This document shows positions 37,788-50,807 of a stretch of 64,000 nt of DNA, in pieces (position 1 is the stretch's first letter; every line of letters begins with the position of its first letter). The notes beneath the pieces are model-generated. The model saw only the letters and a list, made by a program, of their open reading frames with translations. It was not told where the DNA came from and did not search any database. The stretch is from Nissolia schottii (lineage: Eukaryota > Streptophyta > Magnoliopsida > Fabales > Fabaceae): NCBI GenBank assembly GCA_003254905.1, contig QANU01006283.1, positions 450,779 to 514,778 on the forward strand. The letters are read 5' to 3'. A program made the translations under genes and the position numbers.

Positions 37788-37955
37788 ACTCATGAAACCA
37801 GACAAAATTTTACAGTTCTCTACTTGCAAAATCACACAAGTATATTCTTAATTGATTTTCGTACTCGTGAAATCACAAAAGAATTTTGTTTTGGAGTAAA
37901 TTTTTCATTTTTTCTTTGCTTTTTGCAAGTTCTACCTAAAGATTTTAATTTGTTG
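37788..37955. other. Spacer after assembly N
   Basis: AT-rich DNA after the N at 37787, not similar to the missing part of the LTR. Nothing else was recognised. Confidence 0.4.
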
Positions 37956-37959
37956 TTCG

Positions 37960-38200
37960 GGCCTTTCCAAACCGTGTCACAGTAGTTGAGTTGTACAATT
38001 TAGATGGGAAATCATATGAGATGGCACTTGATTGGAGCTTAAGGAGAGCCACAGAGGGGTTGGAACAAGTTTGCCAAGGACAACAATCTTCGTTGTGGAA
38101 GGGTTGTTCGATTGGGTGCTCATGCTGGCCATGACCTTTGGGCACATATTGATTCATTCTCGGACCTTTTGTGTTGTATTAAAGACACATGGCCACAAGT
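37960..38200 (+). pseudogene. Possible B3-domain fragment, copy 1
   Basis: One frame reads PNRVTVVELYNLDGKSYEMA. After a shift of frame it reads WNKFAKDNNLRCGRVVRLGA. The spacing and the pattern (DG.SYEM, then W..FA..N.L..G) resemble the second half of plant B3 DNA-binding domains. The frame is broken between the halves. About 110 bases are closely similar to copy 2 at 39475-39640. The family call is tentative. Confidence 0.4.
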
Positions 38201-39184
38201 TTGTCCTGTTTTATTTTTGCTTTTTTTGTAAGACTGGTATGGTATTTCAAGATCATGAAATTATTTAAATTCAGTCTGTATGATTTTGTTGTTGTTGTAG
38301 ATTGTTATTTTCCCTCATCAGATCACAATTTAAATTGGTTCCAGTGAATTTAAAGCTATATACAGTGAACTATTTATTGATTAAATAGTGGTGGAGCAAT
38401 TATTATTTTGGTTCTAGTGAACTATTTATTGATCAAATAACCAATTCTTTCAATTTTTTATTATTTTTTTATCTCATGTTTAATTTGGAATTTAGTCAGC
38501 TATTATGTTTAATGTTAACTTTTTCACATTTCAATTTGATAGGAGAAGTCTACTGTCCTTATTTTGTTGTTGTTTTCGGTTGAGCCAATGCATGCATGTT
38601 TGATGAACCTATTTCCTTAATACTAGGAAAATTTTGATATAGAAAACAAATGACATGAGAAGAAAAAATGACATGAGAAATCCTAGGCACATCAACACGT
38701 TCAAGGACTAAATTGTTTATTAGTTAAGTATTGTGAATGGCCCATAGTACATTCCAAGACAAACTTTTGACCAGGCATTATGCATTTAACATTTTACTAC
38801 TGAATATTAATTTTGATAATGGTAAGTATGGTAAAATTATTTAGGCAATAAGAGCTCATGCACATAGGGATTTCCTAGGCATATTAACACTTTCAATTTT
38901 CAAGATGATACCACCAAATGCTAATGGCTCAGTCTTGGGAACCAAAGCAACGTGATAAATTTTTGCTTTCCTAGGAAATATACGTTATCCAGCCATAGAA
39001 TTAATTTTGGGAAGACGAATGGTTAAATTGATTCACTACTTTTGTACTTTGATTTGTCCTAAATATTTCACCTACTAGCATACAGCACATATGTTGTTCT
39101 TTAGTCTATATATTTCCAAGATTCATGTTGATAATTTACCTATTACAATTTAATTTTGGTAGAAATTTAATATATCTTGTTGTG

Positions 39185-39640
39185 TTTAGGTACTTGAAAA
39201 ATGGCCGTAGCAACAATCAATTCTATGATTTGCCAATGGAAGAACAAGACAAGGCTTATTCTCTAGGAAATTTTGAACAAGATCTCGATGATCCTATATT
39301 CTTCACGTGTGAGAAAGTAATCATAAAATATCAAGCCACGTCAAGTAGTTTGGTAAATTTTATGCTTACTATATTTCATTTATAATCTATATAAACAGCA
39401 CTTCATCATATTTTATGTTACTAGACCACTAACTAGAGAATATGTGGGTTTTGCTACTATCATTATTTGCTACCCAAGCCATTCCCAACCGAGTCACCGC
39501 AGTTGAAGTGCATAATTCAGATGGGAAATCATATGATATGACCCAGCGGTGGCACCCCAAGAGACCAGGGGAAGTTGGAAAAAGCTTGCAAAGGGAGTGT
39601 TGTTCTCGCTGAGCATGAGGCAGATGTTTTGGAGCTTTAG
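39185..39640 (+). pseudogene. Possible B3-domain fragment, copy 2
   Basis: The first part (39188-39350) encodes YLKNGRSNNQFYDLPMEEQD and an acidic continuation with no stops. The second part (from about 39480) reads PNRVTAVEVHNSDGKSYDMT, then after a shift WKKLAKGVLFSLSMRQ. The second part is a diverged duplicate of 37960-38075. The frames do not join cleanly and no start was found, so it is either a decayed gene or an exon set that cannot be resolved here. Confidence 0.35.
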
Positions 39641-41409
39641 GAATCTAGGTGTCTTTTTTTGTCTGTTGTAAAATGAATGAGGTTGCAGTATGTTTCACCA
39701 GTATGATATATATTTTTTTTGGATGGTCTGGTATGTCATGACCAATTCCCATTTCTATATAATGGAATGCTATTTTCTTTTTCTTTGGCTTGAACATTAT
39801 TTTTCTGTCAATTTTAATTCTGCAGAAAATGGAAAATATATAATAAGAATAGGTGAAAAAATATATTGATCCACTAGCTAGGTGATTAAGTAAAAATTTT
39901 GCTTTTGCGTTTAAGTTCATCTAGAGACTTGGCTAAATAATTATGTAGAACAGCTACCTATTTATTAACTAAGGGCTAAACAAACTTTAATCTATACCTA
40001 TGTGCTGAAGATCCTATGGCAATACTGCATCACAGCTTGCACTAAGTACCTTAACAGGAAATCAAAAGAAAATCAACTTTCTATCTCAAAGATAAATGTT
40101 AGAGATAAGACATAGGAGTCCAAAGGAGATCACTGTACTTGTGTTGAGAAAAGGTAGATAAATGGCTCTAAATTAGTAAATTTTACAACTTGCTTTATTT
40201 TTCATTCTCTCGTAGAGTTGTCAACTGATTTTTTTGCATGTTTTTAATTCTGTAGAGTATATTCACTTAATATATGCAACCCAATTTTGTCTTGACCACA
40301 AGCATTCTTGCCTTCCCCTTCCTTGATTGGAATAAAGAAATAGTTTAATTTTCATTTACTGACATTATAAAATATTTTTAAATTGTCAATCAATCAAATT
40401 TTTTCATATTAACATAAATAGTTGATTTTCTCGCTCGCTCATTCAAAAGTCATTTATATCAAAAGATTTAATTGGATGACAGTATAAAAAAATTTACATT
40501 ATCCGTTAATAGAAATTAAACTCATAAAGAAATCACATTTCTATCTATATATTTAACTAAAGGATAAGCGAAATACAGTAAGACAAGTATATGCTTTTTC
40601 CCCCAAAAGGCAACTATGTGTTGATTATGCAAGTAAAATTTTGAAATGAAGAAATCTATCAACATATGTCTTATACTAAGCAAAAATTAGTTTGATCATG
40701 TAGCTTATACAATTAGTAATTTTGTGCTATTAAGTGTCTGAAAAGATTTTCCATTTTGCTGTCCTATTGGAGATGCATGAGTATTTTCTTATAGAAAGGG
40801 CTAAAAATGTTTAGTCTATACCTATGTGATAAAGATACTATGACATTAAACATAACATCTTCCACCAATTAAGAGAAAATCTTAATAAAAACACGCATAA
40901 CTTACACGATTTTCAAAATTAGATGTTTGAAAGCTAAATAACGAAATTGATATTTTAAGGATTCTGCATCTAATGTTGTCCTTTAATTACAGAATTTTAA
41001 ATGTGCACCCATGATTGACTGATTGATGTAAATTAATAGATATTTTCTTTTAAATAATGCGTGAACAAAATATGCATATCCTTTAATGAAAAGACCAAAA
41101 TAGGGTTGAACCCTAAATGAGAGCTTGGTTCTTGTACAAGCTTCCTCTCTCACCTCCCTTTCTTACACTACCGTTAGCCCCTTGCTCTCTGCACCATGCC
41201 TCCGTACTACCGCCCACGATGTCATCAACCCCCGAACGTCACCACTGCATACCCCTCCTTCGTTGCAGCCGATATTATTGTGACAGTGCAGAAACAAAAG
41301 TAGGTGTTCGTGTGAGGATTAAATTTGGGAGTTGGTTAGATCACAAACCTTTTAAGTATTTATATACCTTTAGTAGTTGTTTTGGTAAAAAAAGTTGAGA
41401 AGGGAGTTG
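39641..41409. other. Intergenic, AT-rich, up to N gap
   Basis: Non-coding, with a MITE-like repeat copy at about 40460-40520. The stretch 41110-41330 is GC-richer with a 93-codon frame (41117-41398) that shows no known domain. It may be leader or promoter sequence of the C2 gene or a repeat. Confidence 0.4.
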
Positions 41410-41557
41410 NNNNNNNNNNNNNNNNNNNNNNNNNNNNNNNNNNNNNNNNNNNNNNNNNNNNNNNNNNNNNNNNNNNNNNNNNNNNNNNNNNNNNNNNNNN
41501 NNNNNNNNNNNNNNNNNNNNNNNNNNNNNNNNNNNNNNNNNNNNNNNNNNNNNNNNN
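41410..41557. other. Assembly gap (148 N)
   Basis: A run of 148 Ns. It lies about 670 bases upstream of the first recognisable exon of the SMP/C2 gene, whose N-terminal exon is otherwise missing. The true gap length may differ. Confidence 0.99.
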
Positions 41558-42222
41558 TGGTTTAGTTTGAGGAAAAAAAATGGGGTGAAAAAGTTTCAGA
41601 GATTAAATGTATTGGTAAAAGGTCTATGGGAAATTGGTCCTTGAATTGGATTTGAAGCTACAAACTCTTACATTTTTTTAATGTTCCCATCATCGTCTTG
41701 AGTTTTTGCCCTCTTTTTTCTTACTTTATCGTTGTGGTATTTACTCCAAATATATTTCTGGGAAAAGTTACTATGTTAAGGATGATCTTGCCTGATTAAT
41801 TTAGTTTGGAGTTTATATGCATTTTTTTTGTTTTCGAGTTTTATGAAATTGGGGTAATTTCAGATTGAGTTGTTAACCTTTTTATTATAATTTATTTATT
41901 GCATAAAGTGTAATTTGTTAGTATAAAATGTTGTAGGTGGACTGTGGTGTTGGAATTTTAATGTAGTACTTTATAGTTTATACTATATCATTTGCTGTTG
42001 GAGCTCTTGCCAATTGCAGCACTTACGTGTAATAGAAGAAAAATAGGCCAAATGAGTTACCTATTCTTATGTGAATGTATACTACACACTTTTTATAAAT
42101 ATGCTTGACTTGAAATTCTGTGTGAGGAAATCTCCATCTATCATCTATGAGTTAATCCAGTGATCTTGTTTAGAGTATGATACAAGCAGTTAATGTGAGA
42201 TTCGGCTCTTCCATTTTTTCAG

Positions 42223-45200
42223 TATGGGAGATATCAGCGCAAACTGCTTGTGGAGGACTTGGATAAGAAATGGCAGCGAATCATACTAAACACCTCGGTA
42301 CCCTCTTTTTCCCTTCATTTTTCGTTGTTTCACAGTCCCAAAAAGTGCTTTTTGAAGTTGACTTCGACTTTCCTGTTCATATAGCCCATCACACCGTTGG
42401 AGCATTGCGAGTGGCTGAATAAGCTGTTGACTGAAATCTGGCCCAACTATTTCAACCCGAAGCTCTCAATAAGGCTATCCGATATAGTTGAGGTGAACTC
42501 TCATTGCCACTTCCCAGTAGCTTACATTCCTGTTTTCATCTATATTCAACTGTCACCATTGAAATTGCTAAACTTATTATGATTAGAGTGCAAATATTCT
42601 TATGTTCTACTTTTTGGAACATTCGACATGTTTTTCATAAAAGGGGTCCTGAGAGAGGAAGTGTGTAATATAATCAGATTTTTGTTTCCATAAAAGAATA
42701 AAGCTTCTGTGCATGTCCAGAAGTGTAAATAAATGTGGCAGCTAGTAGAGATGGCATGAATCAAATGATTCTATCAGAAGAGTACCTCAGAGTCTGAACA
42801 ACACAAACTACGTACATTAGTTTTTAGATGGGAAAAGTTTAGATCAAGTATCTTATATCCGTTCTAACCAATTCTCAAATAAGATAATGACATGTAGATA
42901 TTTTTATTGAGACGAGTGTACACTTTTAACTTTTATGTCACTCATTTCAGTAAAATTGTCTACATGTCATTATTTAATTTGAGAACATGATGCAGTCCTT
43001 ATTAGATAACCTGATATTTCTTGTGGTTCGCCAGATCTGAGTAAAGAAACAGAATGCCATTTTGATTACATCTCTGCCCCACAAACACCAAAGTTGCTTG
43101 TTTTCTTTTGAACTTATAGTGAATAAAAAAAGATTGAAAGAACTGATATGCTTCTTGCTGAAAACTCTCATTCATTCTAATATTATGCAGGATAGCTCAT
43201 TCTATGCAACACACTATTCATACGTGCATTTTATATTGTGACCTAATTTAATTTCGCTTTCTTCTGTTTCTTTAGAAACGTTTAAAGCTCCGGAAGCCAA
43301 GACTTATAGTAAGTAACACTCTTTTACTTCTATGAACATTTCATAGATGCTCAAAATTTGGTAGATGTGTACTGAACTAGAGCAATCCTTTTCTGTAGGA
43401 AAAAGTTGAGCTGCAGGAGTTCTCACTGGGATCATGCCCTCCTAGCTTGGGTCTTCAGGGGATGCGGTGGTTAACTATGGGTGATCAGGTTTTAGCTTCT
43501 TTCACATTTCAAATATAACCTGTAAAGCATTTTTAGATATTTGAGACTATCGTTTTTCACAAAACTATCATAGGAATCAATGAAACTTTGATACAGCTCA
43601 CCAAATGCCACATAAATGACCGTATTTTACTTTTCTACTTCTATTACCCTTCCTTTGCAAGGTAGCTAGCATGCTCTTTCATTTTTCTTAAGGTCGATGA
43701 TTCTATGCTTTGTCCTTTAGGTATTGATATGATACCGGAGATTTTGATAAAGCATTCTGTTGGTTTGTTTGCAGCGAGTCCTGCAATTAGGTTTTGATTG
43801 GGATACAAACGAAATGAGCATTTTGATGCTCGCGAAGCTTGCAAAGCCATTGATTGGAACTGCCCGAATTGTGATTAACAGTCTTCATATCAAGGGTGAT
43901 GTATGTAAAAGCAATGTCCTTTGCATTTTTGCTTCTCTAACATTAAAAAAAATGGCCTTACAAAGTCAAAGAGGAAATATGAGAAAATAAGTTGGTTTGA
44001 CTTTTGCGCATGTAAATAACACTTGTTGTGTTGAGAATTATCAACTATGATTACCAGTTGACTGCACTTTTCTGTTTAATTTTTTTTCCTGTTTCCATTA
44101 GCTTTTATCGTATTATCCTACATTACTGAGAAAACGATCTGGCCCTTTGTCTTTTTCTTAATCTAATCAGAAGCTCATATTCATTTCGCAGCTACTCATT
44201 ACACCTATTCTTGAAGGAAAAGCGCTTTTGTATTCATTTGTATCAACTCCCGAGGTGAGAGTAGGAATTGCCTTTGGAAGCGGTGGAAGCCAGTCACTTC
44301 CTGCCACCGAATGGCCTGGTGTTTCTTCTTGGCTGGTGCGTTTCTACCAAGTTTATTATTTTGTTTCTAAGAAAAGTAGCAAAAATTCTGTTTGTGTTGA
44401 TTTCCGTAAACTATCATTTATTTATGGTGCTGTTGTCCGAAGATGCATACACCTATGGTTCAGGTGCAACTGATAGAAACCATGTGGGAGAAAATTTTTT
44501 TTTTTTTCTTTTTTCCCATTTTTGTTTTTCTAACTTTCCCGGTTGCTTCTCATGTTTCATGCTGATTTTAAACTTACATTTTATGCAGGAAAAGCTTTTT
44601 GCTGACACCTTGGTTAAGACCATGGTGGAACCTCGGCGCCGTTGTTTTTCTTTGCCTGCAGTTGATCTCAGGAAAAAGGCTGTTGGAGGCATTGTATATA
44701 TTAGAGTGATCTCTGCTAATAAACTTTCAAGGAGTTGCTTCAAGGGGGCATCCAGGAGGCAACAAAATGGTACAGCCAATGGTTTTTCAGAAGACAATTT
44801 CGATGACAAGGACCTAAACACATTCATAGAGGTAGAAGTGGAGGAATTAAACAGGAGAACAGATGCGAGACTGGGATCAACCCCTAGATGGGATGCGCCA
44901 TTTAATTTGGTTTTACATGATAATACTGGATCCATTCGTTTCAGTCTTTACGAGTCTCATCCCAACAATGTGAAGTGTGACTATCTAGCAAGTTGTGAAA
45001 TCAAGGTACTGTCAACGATGTTGTCCTTATTGAGCTAGCAAAAGGAGGATATAAGTCATCAAAAAATATCATATAAGTCAACCTTTTATACTATCCTAAG
45101 TAATGTAAGTCTTTGTGCAGATGAGGCATGTCGAAGATGATTCAACGATAGTGTGGGCAGTAGGACCTGATTCTGGTGTCATAGCAAAGCAAGCAAAGTT

Positions 45201-48097
45201 TTGTGGCGATGAAATTGAAATGGTTGTCCCATTTGAGGGAGCCAATTCCGCAGAGGTACAATATTTATGATCATGCCGTTATTTGTTCCTCCTGTCCCTC
45301 TTGCCTTGTGACAAAAACACTTCAATTATCTTACAGCCTCATGAGAATTCTCTCGTGCGCGATACGCGCATGACCTGCACATCCTCAACATTGATCATGT
45401 ACCAAATTGTTCCTTGTTCTTAATCAAACATCCTTTTAATGAATTAAATTTTTATCTTTCTCTTCTGACTGGTTTGTCATCAAAGAGCTCCTATCAAAAT
45501 GCCCTTTTAGTGGCATTTTGTAATGGATAATTGGTTTACCTTTCTAAACGGATTTTACCTCGTTTCTTGCATATCTTTTAGTTGAAGGTTAGAATTGTCG
45601 TAAAAGAGTGGCAGTTTGCTGATGGTTCACATACCTTGAACAATCTCCGGTCTATCAGCTCTCAGCAATCACTTAATGGATCATCAAATATTCAGTTAAG
45701 AACCGGAAGGAAGCTTAACATAACAGTTATGGAAGGAAAAGAGCTCGCTGCAAAAGACAAAGCTGGAAAATTTGATCCATACATTAAATTGCAGTATGGA
45801 AAGGTGTGTCTGCTCTACCATTACATGATTAACTGAGGTCATAAGTTTGTAATTATGCTGCATCTCATTTTGTTGTGAATCTTCTCAGACAGTCCAGAAA
45901 ACAAAGACCGCTCATACTCCAAATACTGTCTGGAATCAGACGTTTGAATTTGATGAGATTGGTGGCGGTGAATACTTAAAAGTGAAAGCCTTCAGCGAAG
46001 AACGTTTTGGAGATGAAAACATAGGCAGTGCAAATGTAAATTTAGAAGGGCTGGCTGATGGCTCGGTTAGGGATGTATGGATACCTCTCGAAAGAGTGCG
46101 CTCTGGAGAATTGAGACTTAAAATAGAAGCAGTTAAGGCGGATGACCAAGAAGGGTCAAAGGTTTTTTTTTCTTTTCATGAGAAAAATTAGTGATTCTTT
46201 GTCATTTAGTCGCAAATGAAAAAAAAGATGCAAACAGCTATGATTCTATTTTTTATATTACAGCTTCAGTTATTTACCAGTGATGGAATTTCACCTCTGG
46301 AATATTCATTCTAACATGGTTTGCTCCTTGGAAATGGCTAGGGTCCAGGCAATGGTTGGATAGAACTTGTTCTGATTGAAGGAAGGGATCTTGTTGCCGC
46401 TGATCTCCGAGGCACAAGTGATCCATACGTGAGGGTACACTATGGCAACTTCAAGAAAAGGACAAAGGTTGGAATACTTCATCCTTGGTTTCTTTTCCAT
46501 GATATTTTCTTTAGAATTTACAATTTTATCTTCAATTATATCATATACATATTGAAGGTATCTATGGCCGTGCTAGTGAATGATTACAAGCTTCTGTAAC
46601 CATGGCTATCAAATCGGGAGTCGAATCATGAATCGGAAAGCTTATTTTTTGAATTGTGAATTGAACCGTATTGTGAATCATAAGATTCATGATCAATAAT
46701 TAGATGTATCATACATATATTTTTCATGTAAAAAAACATTAAAAAAGAAAACTATATACTGACATTTCAAAATCAAAAAGCTAATTGTGATGGCTAATTG
46801 TGTAACTTATAAACTGAGTGAGCGAGTGAATGTATGAAATCTCTATTTCAAAAGAATGGAAGTTAAACAATGAAATAGATAAAAAGGGTGTATTGAGTAA
46901 CACCTCTTTTGTTTATTTAATTTACTGATTTAAACTTTTTTATCTCTTTAATTTCTCCAATGAGAATGGGTGAAAGTTAAAAAAAAAAGAAAAAAAAAAT
47001 GAAGTAGTGGATCATTGAATCGTTTCACCCAGCACCAAATCGGTACATGTATCGTAAGATTCATAGTCATGTGATACATATCGCTAGCATGCTGAATCGT
47101 TTTGAATTGTAAGATTTGAATCGTGGATCGTAAGATTATGATTACCATGTCTGTAACTATTACTAGTTGCCTTATATATTTCCTCCAATTTCATTTTTAC
47201 GTTTGCTAAGATTCTTTTATCTATTTTACTACATTTTCAAAGGAGAAACCTGTAGACTTTTCAATCATGTTATTTTCAGTCATGCAAAACTCAAAGTACT
47301 TACTAGCTGTGGCATTGTGTGGTAGGTTATATACAAAACCTTAAACCCTCAATGGAACCAGACCCTAGAGTTCCCCGATGATGGTAGTCCCCTTGTACTT
47401 TATGTGAAGGACCACAATGCATTGCTCCCGACATCAAGCATAGGCGAGTGTGTCGTGGAGTATCAAAGGTTGCCTCTGAACCAGACAGCCGACAAGTGGA
47501 TACCTCTCCAAGGGGTGAAAAGGGGCGAGATCCACATCCAAATTACTAGGAAAGTTCCAGAGGTGCAAAAGAGAAATAGCATGGACTCTGAGTCTTCCTT
47601 AACCAAGTTGCACCAAATTCCTAGCCAGGTGAGATTTTCTTGTAAATATGAAATCACTTCTCTTAAAAGCAATGTATGTACATTTAGAGGCTAATATTAT
47701 GCGAGCGACTGTTGAGGTGGTTACGGTAAGAGTCAATCACTTTGATGAATGGTTTGATATCACACGATTGAATGACTGTGTGAAGTGAAATCCATAATAA
47801 GAAGCTGCCAATATTCTGTTCTTAATTGTATGCTAACACATTGTTTAAAATGAACTCTTAAATCAGATTAAACAGATGATGATCAAGTTCAGGTCTTTGA
47901 TAGAGGATGGAAACCTTGAAGGGCTGTCTACAACTTTGAGTGAGCTAGAAACTCTAGAGGACACACAGGAAGGGTACATAGTACAGTTGGAGACTGAGCA
48001 AATGATGCTTCTCAGCAAAATAAGGGAACTGGGGCAAGAAATCATTAACTCTTCTCCTTCCCTAAGCAGAAGATCTTTTTCTGGAAGTGGAAGCTGA
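42223..48097 (+). CDS. SMP/C2-domain tether, synaptotagmin-like (NTMC2T3/SYTF type), 5' partial
   Basis: Thirteen exons give 760 aa in frame: 42223-42297, 42385-42492, 43276-43308, 43399-43488, 43775-43900, 44192-44335, 44589-45005, 45121-45255, 45582-45803, 45889-46161, 46342-46467, 47326-47628 and 47867-48097. An SMP lipid-transfer domain covers about visible residues 28-205 (LEHCEWLNKLLTEIWPNYFN to LVKTMVEPRRR). A C2-like region follows (GGIVYIRVISANKLS). Two clear C2 domains come next (KLNITVMEGKELAAKDKAGK and GWIELVLIEGRDLVAADLRG, each with DPY). The C-terminus (ETLEDTQEGYIVQLETEQMM) is probably coiled-coil. Homologues tether the ER to the plasma membrane. The first visible exon opens mid-protein (YGRYQRKLLVEDLDKKWQR) after an acceptor, so the N-terminal membrane-anchor exon is missing or hidden in the N gap. 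Confidence 0.92.
46593..47157. mobile_element. hAT MITE in intron of C2 gene
   Basis: The element spans 46601-47149 (549 bp) and is flanked by perfect 8-bp repeats TCTGTAAC (46593-46600 and 47150-47157). Its ends are CATGGCTATCAAATC on the left and CATGGTAATCATAATC as the reverse complement of the right. Subterminal repeats of GAATCGT/GAATCAT type are numerous in both directions. The end motif matches the element at 9383-10263, so the two are related. It lies in the 858-base intron between exons 46342-46467 and 47326-47628, away from the splice sites. Confidence 0.75.
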
Positions 48098-49058
48098 CCC
48101 ACCCTCAACTCAACCTCCATCATACTTTGTGGTTTAATGTAATATATGATATATATTTTCGCATTGCACAACATTGCTTAATGGGAATGAATCATCCAGG
48201 GACAGATTTTTGTTTGTAAATGTTTCACAAGCATAAGTTATCTTTATAGTGCCACTTGTAGCTTGTACATGGTTGTTAATTGATTGATTAATTTTTTTTT
48301 TGCTTTGGTGAAGTTTCTCTCGGGGGTAGGGGGATGCATAATAAGGAAGAAGCTGTTGTATTCAGTAATGAATCGATTATTGGTATGTAGTTATATGAAT
48401 TTGAACTGGTTATTATTGTCCTCTCTTTCCCATTTTTTTTTAGTAGTTTAAAATTATGCATATTACATATCTCCATCCAATATTTAGTCATGCTAATGCT
48501 TTTAAATCAAGTGCAATTATTATGCGACATGGTTGATATTTATTTTTTCCATTTATATTCCAAGTCTTGTGTCTTGCTTACATACTAGAAGACACCGTAG
48601 AAATACAAATAGAATAGAAAGATTAAAAAATTTACAATGAAAAAATGAGGAGCTTTTTTTAGTTAAAAAAAAGGTATGGATGATCCAACAATATGTGATC
48701 GGAAGATAGCTAAAGTTGTTAATCCCTTTTATTGGTAATAAAAATATGATTGTTTAGTATTTGAAGTCAGAATTTTTGTCAAAATATTATGACAACATTT
48801 TTAAATCTTAAATTTATAGGTTTTACTCCTTTAACTTATTTAGTCATACTCTCGAGTTTTGGTAGATTTTGACAACTAATTTGATAAATAGTTCTAGTTA
48901 AGTAATATTAATTGAGTTTAATTAAGTAAGAATATGAAAGATTTTTCACTACCATATAATTAAATATTTGCACGTAAGTAAAACACAAAATTTACTCTCG
49001 CCAATTAAATTCATTAATTTTTCCTTATTAATATCACAAAAAATGGGAATATAACATC

Positions 49059-49091
<33 letters not shown>

Positions 49092-49716
49092 TTTTTTTGA
49101 TTAAATAATAATAGTGAACTAGCACAAGATTAAAATGTCAGCTATATTTATTAATATGTTAATATATAATTAGATGACAATATAAAACTTTTTTATTCTT
49201 TCATTATATTTTAATTAAACACAAATGATTTTTGTTAAAAAGACAATTTTTTAGAAGCTTTCTTTGTTATCGAAAAAATTTAATGATATCAATATCTTAA
49301 TATTTAAAATTTTGTTACGTGTGTCACCCATTTTAATTTATTTTTATTTTAGATTTGTAATTTGCATAACCGTTCGAGTACTCTCGTGTAAACTAAGGTA
49401 CTGAGATCCGCAGAAAGAATTTTTTTTTATAACATGAATAAAAAAAGTGATTTTTATTTCCTGAAAATACAGAATGTATGAAAAATCTGCAAAATCCTCA
49501 ACACACCCAATAAACCTTATCGCCTCTTCACACTGTTCCACTCTTTCCACCACCGTCGTCATCATCATCTTCAACTCCACCAATTCACACTCCCTCTGCT
49601 ACAAAGTCTGCAACTTTCTCACCATCCAAACACAACCCACAAAAAAAAAAATTGAACAAAAGATACCAAACGCAATGCAACAACGCTAACAAAAGAAAAA
49701 AGAAAAACCTCAAAAA
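48098..49716. other. 3' UTR of C2 gene and intergenic spacer
   Basis: About the first 150 bases are a probable 3' UTR, then AT-rich spacer. An AAT microsatellite runs at about 49058-49090 and a MITE-like repeat copy at 49150-49225. The last 200 bases are C-rich on the plus strand, typical of a plant 5' leader, before the CRM gene start. Confidence 0.5.
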
Positions 49717-50773
49717 ATGGCGTTCGCCACCAACACCACTGCAAAACTCTCAGAATTTCCCCTCAAACCTTCACCGCTCACCCCTTCTTCTTCACGCTTC
49801 TTCCTCTCTCTCTACAAACCCCCATTTCGAACTCTCACACTCACACCCTTCTTCTCTTCTTCTCTCCGAACCACACAACACAACACAAAACAGAACAACC
49901 GTTCCTCCAATGCAAAACCCACCAACACTTCTGCACCCTGGCTCACCAAAACCCCTTCCCCCGATACTTCGTCCAAAAGGGTCACTGAATCTGCCCCCAA
50001 CGACCCAATTCACGATCAAGCGGAAATTCGTCATTTCGACGGTGACAAAGGGCAGAACGCGGTCGAAAGGATCGTTCTTCGGTTAAGGAACTTGGGGTTG
50101 GGTTCAGAAGAAGAACAAGAAGAAGGGGAAGAAGGAAAAGGAGGAGAAGGGGTTGTTGGTGGTGGTCGTGATGATTTTCCGGTGACCGGAGAAGAGAGGC
50201 TTGGAGAGCTTCTGAGAAGAGAATGGGTTAGGCCTGATGCTTTGGTATTTAAGGATAAGGTTGTTAGTGATGATGATGACGTGGTTCTTCTGCCATGGCA
50301 GAGGGAAGGGGAAGAAGAGGAGAGAGGGAAGAAGGGTGGTGGTGGGGTTGAAGAGGGAGAGAAGGGGTTGTGGAAAAGGAGGGTAAAGGCTCCAACTTTG
50401 GCGGAGCTGACCCTTGAGGATGACGTATTGAGGAGGTTGAGAAGGGAAGGGATGCGTATTAGGGAGAGGATCAGTGTTCCTAAAGCAGGGCTGACAAAGG
50501 AGGTGATGGAGAAGATTCATGAGAGGTGGAGGAAGGAGGAGTTGGTGAGGCTCAAGTTTCATGAGGACCTTGCTAAGGACATGAAGACCGCCCATGAGAT
50601 TGTTGAGGTTTGTTCCTTTGCCTTGGTTTGTTTGAATTTCGTTGTTTTGGTTGAGGCACATTCAGTTTAGACTTGAGAGCGAGACAATGACGAATTAATA
50701 ATCGATTTGTACCCTTCAAACCATGGTTTGGAATATGCAAAGTGAAATCTGAACATGCTAGAAATAGACGACT

Positions 50774-50807
<34 letters not shown>

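Noticed and set aside
44453..44935. 160-aa minus-strand frame
   Set aside because: Lies antisense to a conserved C2-gene exon and contains intron sequence; no family resemblance.
49652..50086. 144-aa plus frame overlapping the CRM start
   Set aside because: Different frame from the transit peptide and CRM domains; low-complexity shadow.
50104..50661. 185-aa minus-strand frame rich in Leu, Pro and Thr
   Set aside because: Antisense to the Glu/Gly-rich first exon of the CRM gene.
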